DNA of 16,055 bases from DAOUMU01 sp034409055 (GCA_034409055.1 DAOUMU010000470.1:1-16055), one strand, 5' to 3'. Shown: positions 6,902 through 14,249, counted from the stretch's first letter. Program-made: numbers and translations. Notes: generated by a model not told the origin, from the letters alone.

Positions 6902-8251
6902 CTATTTGTAGACGCCATATTCCCTGGTGAACTCAACCATAGCTTTGACATTCTCCGGCTTGGCCTCGTCAAAGAACGCCCCATTGCTCATAATAAAACC
7001 ACCACCTTTACCAACAGTATCAATGAGTTTCTTGGCATAATCTCTCACGTCCTGAGGTGTGCCTAATCTCAACATGGAGGAGGACACGTTGCCGATGAGG
7101 CAAGCATTCTTACCCAATGTTTCCTTGACCTTCACCATATCTGTCTGGTCGACCATCCAGGCCGTCTTACCTTTCGGTATGTCTTGAATAACTTCCAGAC
7201 GCGAGCTCCAATGCCCCTCAAGCGCAGGAAATGGGAGGCATCCATTCTCGACTAAGCCCACTATGACCTGCCTAAGGGTAGGCCAGTAGAATTTTTTGAA
7301 TTGCTCATCGGAGAGGAAACCATCAGCGCCTTTATGGAGCGGGATGAAAATTAAAGGATTCCCGGTCTGTTGGGACGCGCCCACCCCCATACCGATCATG
7401 ATGGGTGTTAGGGCTTCCATAGCTGCGAGCAGCTTATCGGGCTGCCGGTATATATCCAGCATGATCCCTTTGGTGCCTCGGAGGGTATCGCCGATTACAT
7501 CAAACGGCGCCTTGGTAAATCCGCCGAGAATAGTTGGAAATCCCAAGGTTTTCAACTCCACATCTGTGCCACCCATCGCCATGGCCCATTTCAGGGCTTC
7601 AGCCCCGGCTTCAAACAGGGCCTTAAAGGTGTTTTGAACGGGGGGGAGCCCATAGGGCACAAAATTAAGGGCGAGCCCATACATTTCGAGGTTGCTGGTG
7701 AGAGGAGCGAGCATCTTGAAGCCCTCTAACGCGCCGAATACACGCGGCAGGTAGAAATTTCTGAAGTAAAACGACGGGTCGGTCATCAGGAGATCATATT
7801 CCTCCGCCGCCATGTATTCTCCCTCATTGCATTGGTAGCTGTGTTCAGGTGCCACCCCGTGGCCCGGCCAGGCATATAGCTTGTAATCGAGAATCTCGTA
7901 GAACTTTCCCGGCCCAGGCGCCCAAGCGCCGATGTGCATGTCCGGCTCGAACTCCAGGATGAATTCCTTAAAGGCCGCGGTGCATTTGTCGTAGTCATAC
8001 ATGGCCTCTTGAATGGTCATCCCGGCATTAATAAAAGGGAACATGCTAGGAAGTATAGTGATCGGCACCCGGTCCGGTTCTTTCAACTGAACGGCATCTT
8101 TAATTCTGTTTATGCTTGCTTTATAGTTAGCCTCTGCCTCCAGGCTTTGGAATTTAAGGTCATTCCCCTCAGGATCTTTCGGCGAAAGCAACTTTTGAAA
8201 CGCCGCTTCCTGCTTTTCATCTGCTGACATTTGTTCCCACTTCTTTTCCAT
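6902..8251 (-). CDS. UroD-fold corrinoid methyltransferase (uroporphyrinogen decarboxylase family)
   Basis: This is a 449-residue protein of the uroporphyrinogen decarboxylase superfamily. That superfamily includes methyltransferases such as MtaA and CmuA that move methyl groups to or from corrinoid proteins. Seen: PDRVPITILPSMFPF (residues ~59-73), LEGHWSSRLEVIQDIPKGK (~346-364), ACLIGNV and the C-terminal GGGFIMSNGAFFDEAKPEN. It is some 90 residues longer than MtaA/CmuA, mainly from an N-terminal extension and internal insertions. I do not see their H-x-C zinc motif, so it belongs to a different subgroup. The corrinoid gene lies 4 nt upstream and its end contains the ribosome binding site, so the two are translationally coupled. 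This strongly suggests that the protein demethylates a substrate onto that corrinoid protein. A true heme-pathway decarboxylase is unlikely in this setting. The methyl donor, perhaps an O-methyl aromatic, is inferred from neighbours only. Confidence 0.87.
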   Translation of the reverse strand: MEKKWEQMSADEKQEAAFQKLLSPKDPEGNDLKFQSLEAEANYKASINRIKDAVQLKEPDRVPITILPSMFPFINAGMTIQEAMYDYDKCTAAFKEFILEFEPDMHIGAWAPGPGKFYEILDYKLYAWPGHGVAPEHSYQCNEGEYMAAEEYDLLMTDPSFYFRNFYLPRVFGALEGFKMLAPLTSNLEMYGLALNFVPYGLPPVQNTFKALFEAGAEALKWAMAMGGTDVELKTLGFPTILGGFTKAPFDVIGDTLRGTKGIMLDIYRQPDKLLAAMEALTPIMIGMGVGASQQTGNPLIFIPLHKGADGFLSDEQFKKFYWPTLRQVIVGLVENGCLPFPALEGHWSSRLEVIQDIPKGKTAWMVDQTDMVKVKETLGKNACLIGNVSSSMLRLGTPQDVRDYAKKLIDTVGKGGGFIMSNGAFFDEAKPENVKAMVEFTREYGVYK

Positions 8252-8255
8252 CGTA

Positions 8256-8885
8256 TTACCCTCCTATCCAATTTTTGGCCAGTTTAACAGCCGCCATGGC
8301 ATCTTTTCCATAGGCATCCGCGCCTGTATGTGCCCTTACCTGTTCGTCAATCTGGCCGCCGCCGATCATGATTTTGACCTTGTCTCGGAAACCGGCTTTT
8401 TTGATCGCCTCGACGGTCTCTTTCATCACGTCAAAGGCCAGGGTCAGGAACCCGCTCAGGCCGACCACCTGGGGCTGGAAGTCCCGGACGGCCTCCGTGA
8501 ATTTTTGTGCGGGCACGTCCACGCCCAGATCAAGGACCTCGAAGCCGTTGACATCGAGCATAAAGCTGACAATATCCTTGCCGATGTCGTGGATGTCCCC
8601 CTCGACAGTGCCGATGAGCACCTTGCCGAGACGCTTGGCCGGCGGCGACTTGGCCAGCTCGGACTTGACCATGTCCGTGATCTGGTTCATCATCTCGCCA
8701 GCCAGTACCAGTTCAGGCAAAAAGTAGGTGCCCTCCTCGTAGCGCTGGCCGACGAGGTCCATGGCCTCCCTGACTGCATCCAGGATCACCATGGGCTTCG
8801 AACCACTCTCTACCATCTCTCTGACTAACTTGAGGGCTTCTTCCTCCCTCATGTCAGCGATGGCGTCAATCAGTTTTTGTGACAT
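8256..8885 (-). CDS. Corrinoid (B12-binding) methyl-carrier protein
   Basis: This is a cytoplasmic corrinoid protein of the MtaC/MtbC/MttC type, 209 residues, the usual size. Residues 1-85 are the helical cap domain (methionine-synthase B12-binding-domain 1-like). The Rossmann-like corrinoid domain follows with the base-off/His-on motif DIHDIG (His99 is the lower cobalt ligand), the SGFL element near 144-147 and the GGG motif near 174-176. A strong AAGGAGG site supports the start. It shuttles a methyl group between the UroD-fold methyltransferase encoded 4 nt downstream and the MeTr-type protein encoded upstream. A MITE-like element separates it from the latter. The corrinoid is expected to be reactivated by the ASKHA protein at 9959-11809. 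Confidence 0.94.
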   Translation of the reverse strand: MSQKLIDAIADMREEEALKLVREMVESGSKPMVILDAVREAMDLVGQRYEEGTYFLPELVLAGEMMNQITDMVKSELAKSPPAKRLGKVLIGTVEGDIHDIGKDIVSFMLDVNGFEVLDLGVDVPAQKFTEAVRDFQPQVVGLSGFLTLAFDVMKETVEAIKKAGFRDKVKIMIGGGQIDEQVRAHTGADAYGKDAMAAVKLAKNWIGG

Positions 8886-8957
8886 AACAAGCCTCCTTGA
8901 ATAATTAGATGGGGAAAAAGCTCCGTATGGGGCTTCTACCCCTGACCATTAAGATTT

Positions 8958-9118
8958 GTAACTGCCTACCCTCATGTCATTCCGAGGAGCGAAGCGACGA
9001 GGAATCTCCGAAACTTTAGCCCAAAAGAGGTCTACCCTGTGCCCCCTTGGGTATTTACCAAAACCTTGGGGATTCTTCACTCGCTGCGCTCATTCAGAAT
9101 GACATGGTAGGTAGTTAC
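8958..9118. mobile_element. MITE-like palindromic element with target-site duplication
   Basis: This is a 161-bp non-coding element whose ends are imperfect inverted repeats of about 50 bp, each starting GTAACTRCCTACC and continuing through a CATGTCATTC...AGCG...AGCGA...GAATC pattern. The TAAGATTT octamer flanks it directly on both sides (8950-8957 and 9119-9126), which looks like a target-site duplication. The match extends to TAAGATTTGT if the repeat is taken to start two bases later. The inner GTCATTC-type core resembles short palindromic repeats scattered through many bacterial genomes (from memory, not a search). It carries no ORF, so any transposition would need a transposase supplied in trans. 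Its right end supplies the last base of the MeTr stop codon. Confidence 0.8.
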
Positions 9119-9918
9119 TAAGATTTGTTGAATACCCCGGTTCGGTAAGCCCGGGTGTAGTTCAAACAATGACGGTCCCGGCCCAGCACCAGTTCGGCAG
9201 CCAGCAGCGCCGCCTTCAGCTCCCGGTCCAGGGGGTCGAGAATGGCGCTGTCCAGCCCGGCCTGCAACGCCAGGGTCAAAAAAGCCCGGTTGATAAAAGA
9301 ACGGGCCGGTAAGCCAAAGGAAATATTGCTTAACCCGGCGGTAAAGTGTACCTCTGGATATGCCCCGCGGATGGCCCGCATCGTTTCAAAGAATATTGCC
9401 CCACTTTGAATATTGGTACTGAGGGTCATCGCCAGCGGGTCTACGTAAACATGCTCATCGGGGACGCCCGCGGCCCGGGTGGCTTCCATTACCTTGTGCA
9501 CAATTGCCACCCGCGCTTCACTGGTTTTCGGGATTTTCTTGCCGTCCATCGCCAGGGCAATTACCCGACAGCCGTGCTCCGCTACCAGCGGCAAAATGCC
9601 GGCCAGCCGATCCGGTTCGCCGCTGATTGAGTTGATCAGCGGGGTTTGGTTGACCGCTTTGATCGCCACAGCCAGGGCGACGGGGTTGGCACTATCGAGA
9701 CACAGCGGGGTGTCAACCACCGCCTGTACGTTTTCAATCAGCCAGACCAGGTCATCTGGTTCCTGTTTGGGATGCGTGCCGGCGTTGACATCGAGCCAGG
9801 TTGAACCGGCCTCGGCTTGCTGGCGGGCCAAATCTCGGATGAAATCTGCATCTCTGTCCGCAATGGCCTGCGCCACGCGCTGGCGCGTTCCGTTAATTTT
9901 TTCACCAATGATTTCCAC
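9118..9918 (-). CDS. Methyltetrahydrofolate:corrinoid methyltransferase family protein
   Basis: This is a pterin-binding TIM-barrel protein (AcsE/MeTr/MtvA-like), 266 residues, close to AcsE length. Seen: IGEKINGTR at the N-terminus, LDVNAGT (42-48), CLDSANP (73-79), LINSISGE (94-101) and the C-terminal LDSAILDPLDRELK. It would move the methyl group between the corrinoid protein and tetrahydrofolate, probably in the direction of CH3-THF formation in a catabolic demethylation system (inference). The start is GTG with AGGAGG 6 nt upstream. The stop codon is TAG, made by TA of the target duplication plus the final base of the mobile element. Without the insertion the same frame would stop at TAA in the same position, so the protein is unchanged. 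The ASKHA activator gene ends 40 nt upstream. Confidence 0.92.
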   Translation of the reverse strand: MEIIGEKINGTRQRVAQAIADRDADFIRDLARQQAEAGSTWLDVNAGTHPKQEPDDLVWLIENVQAVVDTPLCLDSANPVALAVAIKAVNQTPLINSISGEPDRLAGILPLVAEHGCRVIALAMDGKKIPKTSEARVAIVHKVMEATRAAGVPDEHVYVDPLAMTLSTNIQSGAIFFETMRAIRGAYPEVHFTAGLSNISFGLPARSFINRAFLTLALQAGLDSAILDPLDRELKAALLAAELVLGRDRHCLNYTRAYRTGVFNKS

Positions 9919-9958
9919 AAAAATCCTCCTGTGCGATAAACGTGGATCTTAATCGAGC

Positions 9959-11809
9959 TCAATCGTCGTGTTTGGGAAAGAGCATCGCCAAGGCAAAGCG
10001 CCGGTTGAATTTGGGGTAGGCGGTTAATTCCAGGTAATTAGTTTTATTGACAATTTGTTGGGCGCGTTCACGCACCTGGCCAGATAGCAAGGCCTGCCTG
10101 GCCCCAACCATGGCCGCGTTACCGACCTGCCGGTAATGGGCCTGGGGTAAGTTGGGGAACAGTCCCAGATCGAGCGCACTTTGCAGGTTGAGATATGAGC
10201 CAAAGGCCCCGGCAATGATGACCTCCTTGACCTCTTGCGGAGCCGTATGAGAGGCTTCCAGCAAAACCTCCAACCCGGCCCGAATAGCCCCTTTGGCTAA
10301 CTGGATTTCGTTAATGTCGTTTTGGGTAATGACGACCTCACGCTGGCTGCCGCTGTGATTGCCGGGCACCAATAAAAACTCAGCTCCCTGACGGCCGTCG
10401 CGCACCCGCTCATGCTGCCGGTCAAAACGGCCCCGCTCGTTGATTAATTGCCAGCGGCGGAGCTCGGCCACGCCATCAATAATGCCAGAACCGCACAAGC
10501 CAATGGCGGGCGCATTATCGACAGTCTTCAATTCAAGTCCTGTTTCAGTCAGTTTGACTCGTTCAATGGCTCCGGCCACGGCCCGCATACCGTCACTGAT
10601 ATGCGCCCCCTCAAAGGCCGGACCGGAGGCGCAAGACACCGACGTCAAAAAGCCCTCATCCGGTCTGGCCAGCGCGATTTCAGTGTTGGTCCCAATGTCG
10701 ATGCCCAGGGCTACGTGATCGGTTTGATCAAGGCTGCTGGCCAGGATCATCGCCACGTGGTCGGCCCCCACGAACCCACCGATACAGGGCAGCACGTGGA
10801 CGTAGGCGCCGGGCGCCGTGGTCAAACCTAAATCTCGGGCTTTCACATCAATGGCGGCATTGGTGGCCGCCACGTAGGGCGATACGGCCAGTTGGTGAAC
10901 CGGCAACTCGACCAGGAGATGGGTCATTGCGGTGTTACCCACCAGGCAGACATCGGCTACCTGGCTGCGGCTGACGCCGGCCTGTTCGGTTAATTCGCCC
11001 AGCAGGTTGTCTAGCGTCTCCCGCACCATTACGGCCAGGGTATGACCGCCCTCGGGGTTGCGCCGCGCATAGGTCAGGCGACTGATGACATCCTCACCGT
11101 AGCCAATCTGTGGATTTAAGGTCCCGGTCACGGCCAATTCTGCGCCGGTGGTTAAATCGACCAGACCGGCCGCGATTTTGGTCGTACCCAGGTCAACGGC
11201 CAGGCCTACTGGGGTTGCTTTGGGTGGGACCAGACTAATGATTTCTGCCTGACGCAAGTAAACGGTCAACTGCCAGTGCTGCTCACGGGCGATGGGGGTC
11301 ATCTGGCGGACAACGGCCGGTTCGGCTATCAGATCTGTTTCGCCCTGAACCTCGGCCAGAGCAGCCGCAATGCGTTCCAGGTCTGAGCGAGGGTCGTGCA
11401 GAGTGGGGGGCGCTACCTCAATCTGGTAAGCATGGATCAGCGGATCGAGGGCCAGTTCGCCGCTGTCGCCTGCCAGTTGGAGGCGTTGTGCGGTGATGAG
11501 TGAACTTTTGGGCACGTAGACTTTGACGTTGCTGTGAACGTGAGCGCTGCAAGCCAGTCGCTCTCCGCCCAACAACTCTAGTTCGGTCAAAATGAATTGT
11601 TCGTCGTCAGTAGGGGGCGATACCTGGCCCTCAACTACCTCGAGCCGGCACTGCCCGCAGTTTCCCACCCCACCACACGCCGACGACAGGGCCAGTCCGG
11701 CCTGTTGGGCGGCCTCAAGCAAGGTAGTATCCGCCGCAACCTCAACCCGTTTGCCGATTGGTTCGAAATCAACTTGATAGCATGAACTGGCAGGTTTAGC
11801 CACGCTCAC
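9959..11809 (-). CDS. Reductive activator of corrinoid proteins ([2Fe-2S] + ASKHA, DUF4445)
   Basis: This is a 616-residue ATP-using electron carrier that re-reduces inactive Co(II) corrinoid proteins, like RACo and O-demethylase activating enzymes. The N-terminal plant-type ferredoxin domain (about residues 1-95) has ligands C45, C51, C54 and C87 (pattern CGGVGNCGQC ... LACSA). A linker follows, then the actin-like ATPase with GLAVDLGTTKIAAG (near 208) and GIDIGTNTEIAL (near 380), and the conserved C-terminal stretch IIAGAFGSYLNLQSALDLG. I chose GTG at 11809 because it overlaps the upstream stop as GTGA and has GGGAGG 4 nt before it. A longer frame from 11854 would add 15 unconserved residues inside the DUF1638 gene. 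The tight overlap shows translational coupling to DUF1638. This gene type marks the cluster as a corrinoid methyl-transfer system. Confidence 0.94.
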   Translation of the reverse strand: MSVAKPASSCYQVDFEPIGKRVEVAADTTLLEAAQQAGLALSSACGGVGNCGQCRLEVVEGQVSPPTDDEQFILTELELLGGERLACSAHVHSNVKVYVPKSSLITAQRLQLAGDSGELALDPLIHAYQIEVAPPTLHDPRSDLERIAAALAEVQGETDLIAEPAVVRQMTPIAREQHWQLTVYLRQAEIISLVPPKATPVGLAVDLGTTKIAAGLVDLTTGAELAVTGTLNPQIGYGEDVISRLTYARRNPEGGHTLAVMVRETLDNLLGELTEQAGVSRSQVADVCLVGNTAMTHLLVELPVHQLAVSPYVAATNAAIDVKARDLGLTTAPGAYVHVLPCIGGFVGADHVAMILASSLDQTDHVALGIDIGTNTEIALARPDEGFLTSVSCASGPAFEGAHISDGMRAVAGAIERVKLTETGLELKTVDNAPAIGLCGSGIIDGVAELRRWQLINERGRFDRQHERVRDGRQGAEFLLVPGNHSGSQREVVITQNDINEIQLAKGAIRAGLEVLLEASHTAPQEVKEVIIAGAFGSYLNLQSALDLGLFPNLPQAHYRQVGNAAMVGARQALLSGQVRERAQQIVNKTNYLELTAYPKFNRRFALAMLFPKHDD

Positions 11810-12528
11810 GAGCCCTCCCCCGCTGGTTTGAAGGACAGACCGGGCAGGTTGCACATCGTAGTGGCGGTGGTCTTGAAATCAGCATAACTGATGGTGTTAC
11901 CCGGACGGGCAATCACAAAATCATCGTCCCACGGTCCAAAAAGCATTCTTTTGATCAGAGCTGTAGAACCGGGTATCTCTTCATAGCGGAGTTCGAAACG
12001 TTCAGCCATACGATGGGCATACTCCCGGTAACGATGTTGCTCGTATTGCCCGGTGTCGATGAAGGCCAGGCGGGTATAGTTTTTGAGCACGAGCTTGATC
12101 ATCCGGTCGGCTCGCTCTGGCCCATACCGTTCAACCAGACGGTTGTATTCTTCGAAGGGAGTGTCGCTGACCTCGATCCAGCCCTTGGTGAGGTAGTAGG
12201 TGCCCGGCTCCTGGCTGGCTTGCTGTTTGTAAGCCGCGTGGGAACCAAGAAAGATGGCAATGCAATCATCCACGCGTGGTACCACCAACGTACAACCGGT
12301 GGCTTTTAGACCAACCACCGCCATGGAGCATAGACCGTAGCCCAAAATGATCGTGTCCACTTCGGCACTTGCTGCATCAATTGTTTCCTGTAATTTGTGT
12401 CGCAGTTTTTCGGGGGTTAGATGTAGACCAAAATCAAGGATTTCGTAGGTCATACCGCCTGGAAGCATGGGGAGCATCTCTTCAATGACGGTAGCACAGG
12501 CAACGACTTTGGTGCGCGATATGGTCAT
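11806..12528 (-). CDS. DUF1638 protein of corrinoid methyltransferase cluster
   Basis: This is a 240-residue protein that I recognise as DUF1638 from DTIILGYGLCSMAVVGL (residues ~58-74) and VVPRVDDCIAIFLGS (~81-95). No reaction is established. DUF1638 genes often sit beside corrinoid methyltransferase genes, so a role in methyl transfer or corrinoid handling is likely (inference). Five cysteines, two in the conserved segments above (C68, C89), could bind metal or corrinoid-related cofactor. It is the first gene after the strong promoter and overlaps the activator gene by 4 nt. The ATG at 12528 is preceded by a small AGGG-AAA-CCCT hairpin (12530-12540) that occupies the only Shine-Dalgarno-like sequence, so translation may be modest or controlled. 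Confidence 0.85.
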   Translation of the reverse strand: MTISRTKVVACATVIEEMLPMLPGGMTYEILDFGLHLTPEKLRHKLQETIDAASAEVDTIILGYGLCSMAVVGLKATGCTLVVPRVDDCIAIFLGSHAAYKQQASQEPGTYYLTKGWIEVSDTPFEEYNRLVERYGPERADRMIKLVLKNYTRLAFIDTGQYEQHRYREYAHRMAERFELRYEEIPGSTALIKRMLFGPWDDDFVIARPGNTISYADFKTTATTMCNLPGLSFKPAGEGS

Positions 12529-12626
12529 TAGGGTTTCCCTGATATTCTCAATGGAAGCATCGACGGTAGATGAGGACAGATAGCCGGAAAAAGGAAGGAT
12601 AGAAATGCTCCCCTATCAATGCTTTA

Positions 12627-12655
12627 ATTATATAGTTATATAGGGAAGTTGTCAA
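12627..12655 (-). promoter_or_regulatory. Consensus sigma70 promoter of the methyltransferase operon
   Basis: On the minus strand TTGACA (12655-12650) is followed after exactly 17 nt by TATAAT (12632-12627). Both hexamers match the sigma70 consensus perfectly. Transcription would start near 12620, giving a leader of about 90 nt before the DUF1638 start. So strong a promoter usually needs a repressor, and the adjacent GntR gene is the natural candidate. Confidence 0.88.
12629..12642. promoter_or_regulatory. Candidate GntR operator, TATATA-GT-TATATA dyad
   Basis: This 14-bp 6-2-6 inverted repeat overlaps the -10 box and spacer of the minus-strand promoter. It can also be read as two TTATATAG direct repeats (12628-12643). 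A related TTATAG lies just after the -10 box of the plus-strand promoter (12690-12695). Short AT-rich dyads are typical for GntR/HutC proteins. A simple AT-rich promoter feature is the alternative. Confidence 0.55.
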
Positions 12656-12661
12656 AGAGAA

Positions 12662-12690
12662 TTGACTTTTTTGTCATTAATGTGTAATCT
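12662..12690 (+). promoter_or_regulatory. Sigma70-like promoter of the GntR-corrinoid operon
   Basis: TTGACT (12662-12667), a 17-nt spacer and TAATCT (12685-12690) give a good sigma70 fit. Its -35 box lies 6 bp from that of the divergent promoter, forming a GTCAA/TTGAC inverted repeat (12651-12655/12662-12666). The leader to the GntR ATG is about 60 nt. Confidence 0.65.
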
Positions 12691-12757
12691 TATAGTTGAA
12701 CTGGACGATGGTCAAAATCAATTACCTCTTTCGAATTTTCACCGGCAGGAATTTCAG

Positions 12758-13528
12758 ATGAAAACAGGCAAGATTAATCAAAACGACTCGGATGTCGAGG
12801 TCATTGATCGAAATTCGTATGAACCCGCCTATGCCCAGTTAGCGAATATCCTGCGGCGGCAGGTGGCTGCTGGCATATTTCGGCCCGGTGACCAACTTCC
12901 GTCCGAGGCGATGTTGTGCCGGAGTTATCAGGTCAGCCCGATGACGGTGCGCCGGACCATTAATTTACTGGCCGAAGAAGGCGTAGTCAGTACGGCCCAG
13001 GGACGCGGTACGTTTGTAAAGGCCCTGGAACTGGGCCGGGCGGCTTTTGGTTTGCAGGAATTGCAGGACCTGTTTAACGATCCTGCCATGGCAGTCAAGT
13101 TGCTTGACGTCCGCATTGTCTCAGCCGATGAACGTACCGCCCGCAAGCTCAACTTGACAGTTGGCCAGAAGACTATTTACATTCGTCGCCTGTTGACCGT
13201 CAATGATGAACCCGCGTTCTATCACCGTGAATACCTAATTTATGACCCAACGCGCCCGATTGTTGAAGCCGAATTGGAGGTAACGGCCCTGCAAGGTCTG
13301 TTTGACGGTACCGGTAGTGCTTTACTCAAATGGGGCGAGTTAAGCATTGACGCCTGCCTGTTCAATGAAGAGGAAGCCAAAATCTTGCAGACGCCACGAC
13401 CTACGGCCGCTTTTTATCTGGAACATCTTTTTTACGATTTCAACGATCAACCGGTTAGTTGGGGCTGGTTTATCTGTCATAGCGACTATCTGCGTTTTAC
13501 CACCAGAGTGGGGATTAGCGATGAGTAA
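12758..13528 (+). CDS. GntR/HutC-family transcriptional regulator
   Basis: This is a 256-residue DNA-binding regulator. A winged helix-turn-helix occupies about residues 22-90 (YEPAYAQLANILRRQ, GDQLPSEAML, SPMTVRRTINLL, GRGTFV), followed by a UTRA effector-binding domain of the HutC subfamily (about 110-245, ending WGWFICHSDYLRFT). I chose the ATG at 12758, with AGGA upstream. An upstream in-frame TTG at 12662 coincides with the -35 box and cannot be the start. UTRA domains sense small molecules, so the effector may be the catabolic substrate or a product. It is divergent from the methyltransferase operon and probably represses it and itself. Its stop overlaps the start of the second corrinoid gene by 8 nt, so the two are made together. 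Confidence 0.92.
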   Translation: MKTGKINQNDSDVEVIDRNSYEPAYAQLANILRRQVAAGIFRPGDQLPSEAMLCRSYQVSPMTVRRTINLLAEEGVVSTAQGRGTFVKALELGRAAFGLQELQDLFNDPAMAVKLLDVRIVSADERTARKLNLTVGQKTIYIRRLLTVNDEPAFYHREYLIYDPTRPIVEAELEVTALQGLFDGTGSALLKWGELSIDACLFNEEEAKILQTPRPTAAFYLEHLFYDFNDQPVSWGWFICHSDYLRFTTRVGISDE

Positions 13529-14249
13529 CCAACCTCGAGCCGACAGTTTTGATGGCCCAATGACCTCTCCGGACGATGACAGTGTGGCCAACGGCCAGGC
13601 GATGCGGGCTACCTTGATTCATCACGTGGCGGAGTTGAATGAGCCAGAAGTGTTGAGCCTGGTGCAAGAGCGTTTGAGCCAGGGTGATGATCCCCTGGCC
13701 ATCGTTGAGGATTGCCAGACAGGAATGCGCCGGGTGGGTGAACGATATGAGCAGGGGCAGTATTTCCTCTCCGGGCTGATCATGGCTGGCGAAATATTCC
13801 GCGAGGTGATGGAACTGGCCCAACCGGTGATCCAGGAAAAAGTGCAGGGGAACGAGTCCGGCCGGATTCTGCTGGGTACGGTTCAGGGCGACATTCACGA
13901 CATCGGCAAGAATATCCAGAGCATGTTGCTCAGTTGTTACGGCTTTACCGTGTATGATCTGGGAGTTGACGTGCCCCCAGCCGAATTTCTGGTCCAGGCC
14001 GGTACGGTTAGGCCCGATATTGTTGGGTTATCCGGATTGCTAACCAGTTCATACGACGTTATGCGCGACACCATCCTCCTGATCCGGCAAGCTCCGGAGC
14101 AGGATTTGGCCAGGGTTCCCATTATCATCGGCGGTGGCCTACTTAATGATCAGGTCTGCCAGTATGTGGGAGCCGATTACTGGATTGTAAACTCGATGGA
14201 TGGTGTCCGTTTGTGCCAACGGTTATTGGCGGATAAGCAAGAACCGTAA
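13521..14249 (+). CDS. Second corrinoid (B12-binding) protein, coupled to GntR regulator
   Basis: This is a 242-residue corrinoid protein of the same family as the one at 8256-8885. It has an N-terminal Asp/Ser-rich extension of ~27 residues, a helical cap (about 28-108), and a Rossmann corrinoid domain with DIHDIG (His126 is the cobalt ligand), SGLL (~171-174) and GGG. The cobalt-binding His and the SxL and GG elements are intact, so it should bind corrinoid. The ATG lies inside the last codons of the regulator gene (8-nt overlap). No methyltransferase is encoded on this strand. It may be an alternative carrier for the divergent operon's enzymes or for a distant methyltransferase. It might also be a sensor that informs the regulator of corrinoid or methylation state. 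The latter is only an idea from gene order. Confidence 0.93.
   Translation: MSNQPRADSFDGPMTSPDDDSVANGQAMRATLIHHVAELNEPEVLSLVQERLSQGDDPLAIVEDCQTGMRRVGERYEQGQYFLSGLIMAGEIFREVMELAQPVIQEKVQGNESGRILLGTVQGDIHDIGKNIQSMLLSCYGFTVYDLGVDVPPAEFLVQAGTVRPDIVGLSGLLTSSYDVMRDTILLIRQAPEQDLARVPIIIGGGLLNDQVCQYVGADYWIVNSMDGVRLCQRLLADKQEP

Noticed and set aside
6902..8251. True uroporphyrinogen decarboxylase (heme synthesis, hemE)
   Set aside because: Length, divergence and translational coupling with a corrinoid protein gene point to the methyltransferase branch of the superfamily. No other heme genes are present.
8958..9118. CRISPR array or tRNA in the MeTr-corrinoid gap
   Set aside because: There are only two inverted copies of the motif, no regularly spaced direct repeats and no cloverleaf. 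The flanking duplication identifies a mobile element instead.
12529..12620. Possible cobalamin riboswitch in the leader of the methyltransferase operon
   Set aside because: The leader is only about 90 nt and I find no B12-box-like sequence or the expected multi-helix fold. Only a small hairpin at the start codon is visible.
12662..12757. N-terminal extension of the GntR protein from TTG at 12662
   Set aside because: It would start on the -35 box of its own promoter, before transcription begins. The ATG at 12758 has a ribosome binding site and begins a normal GntR N-terminus.
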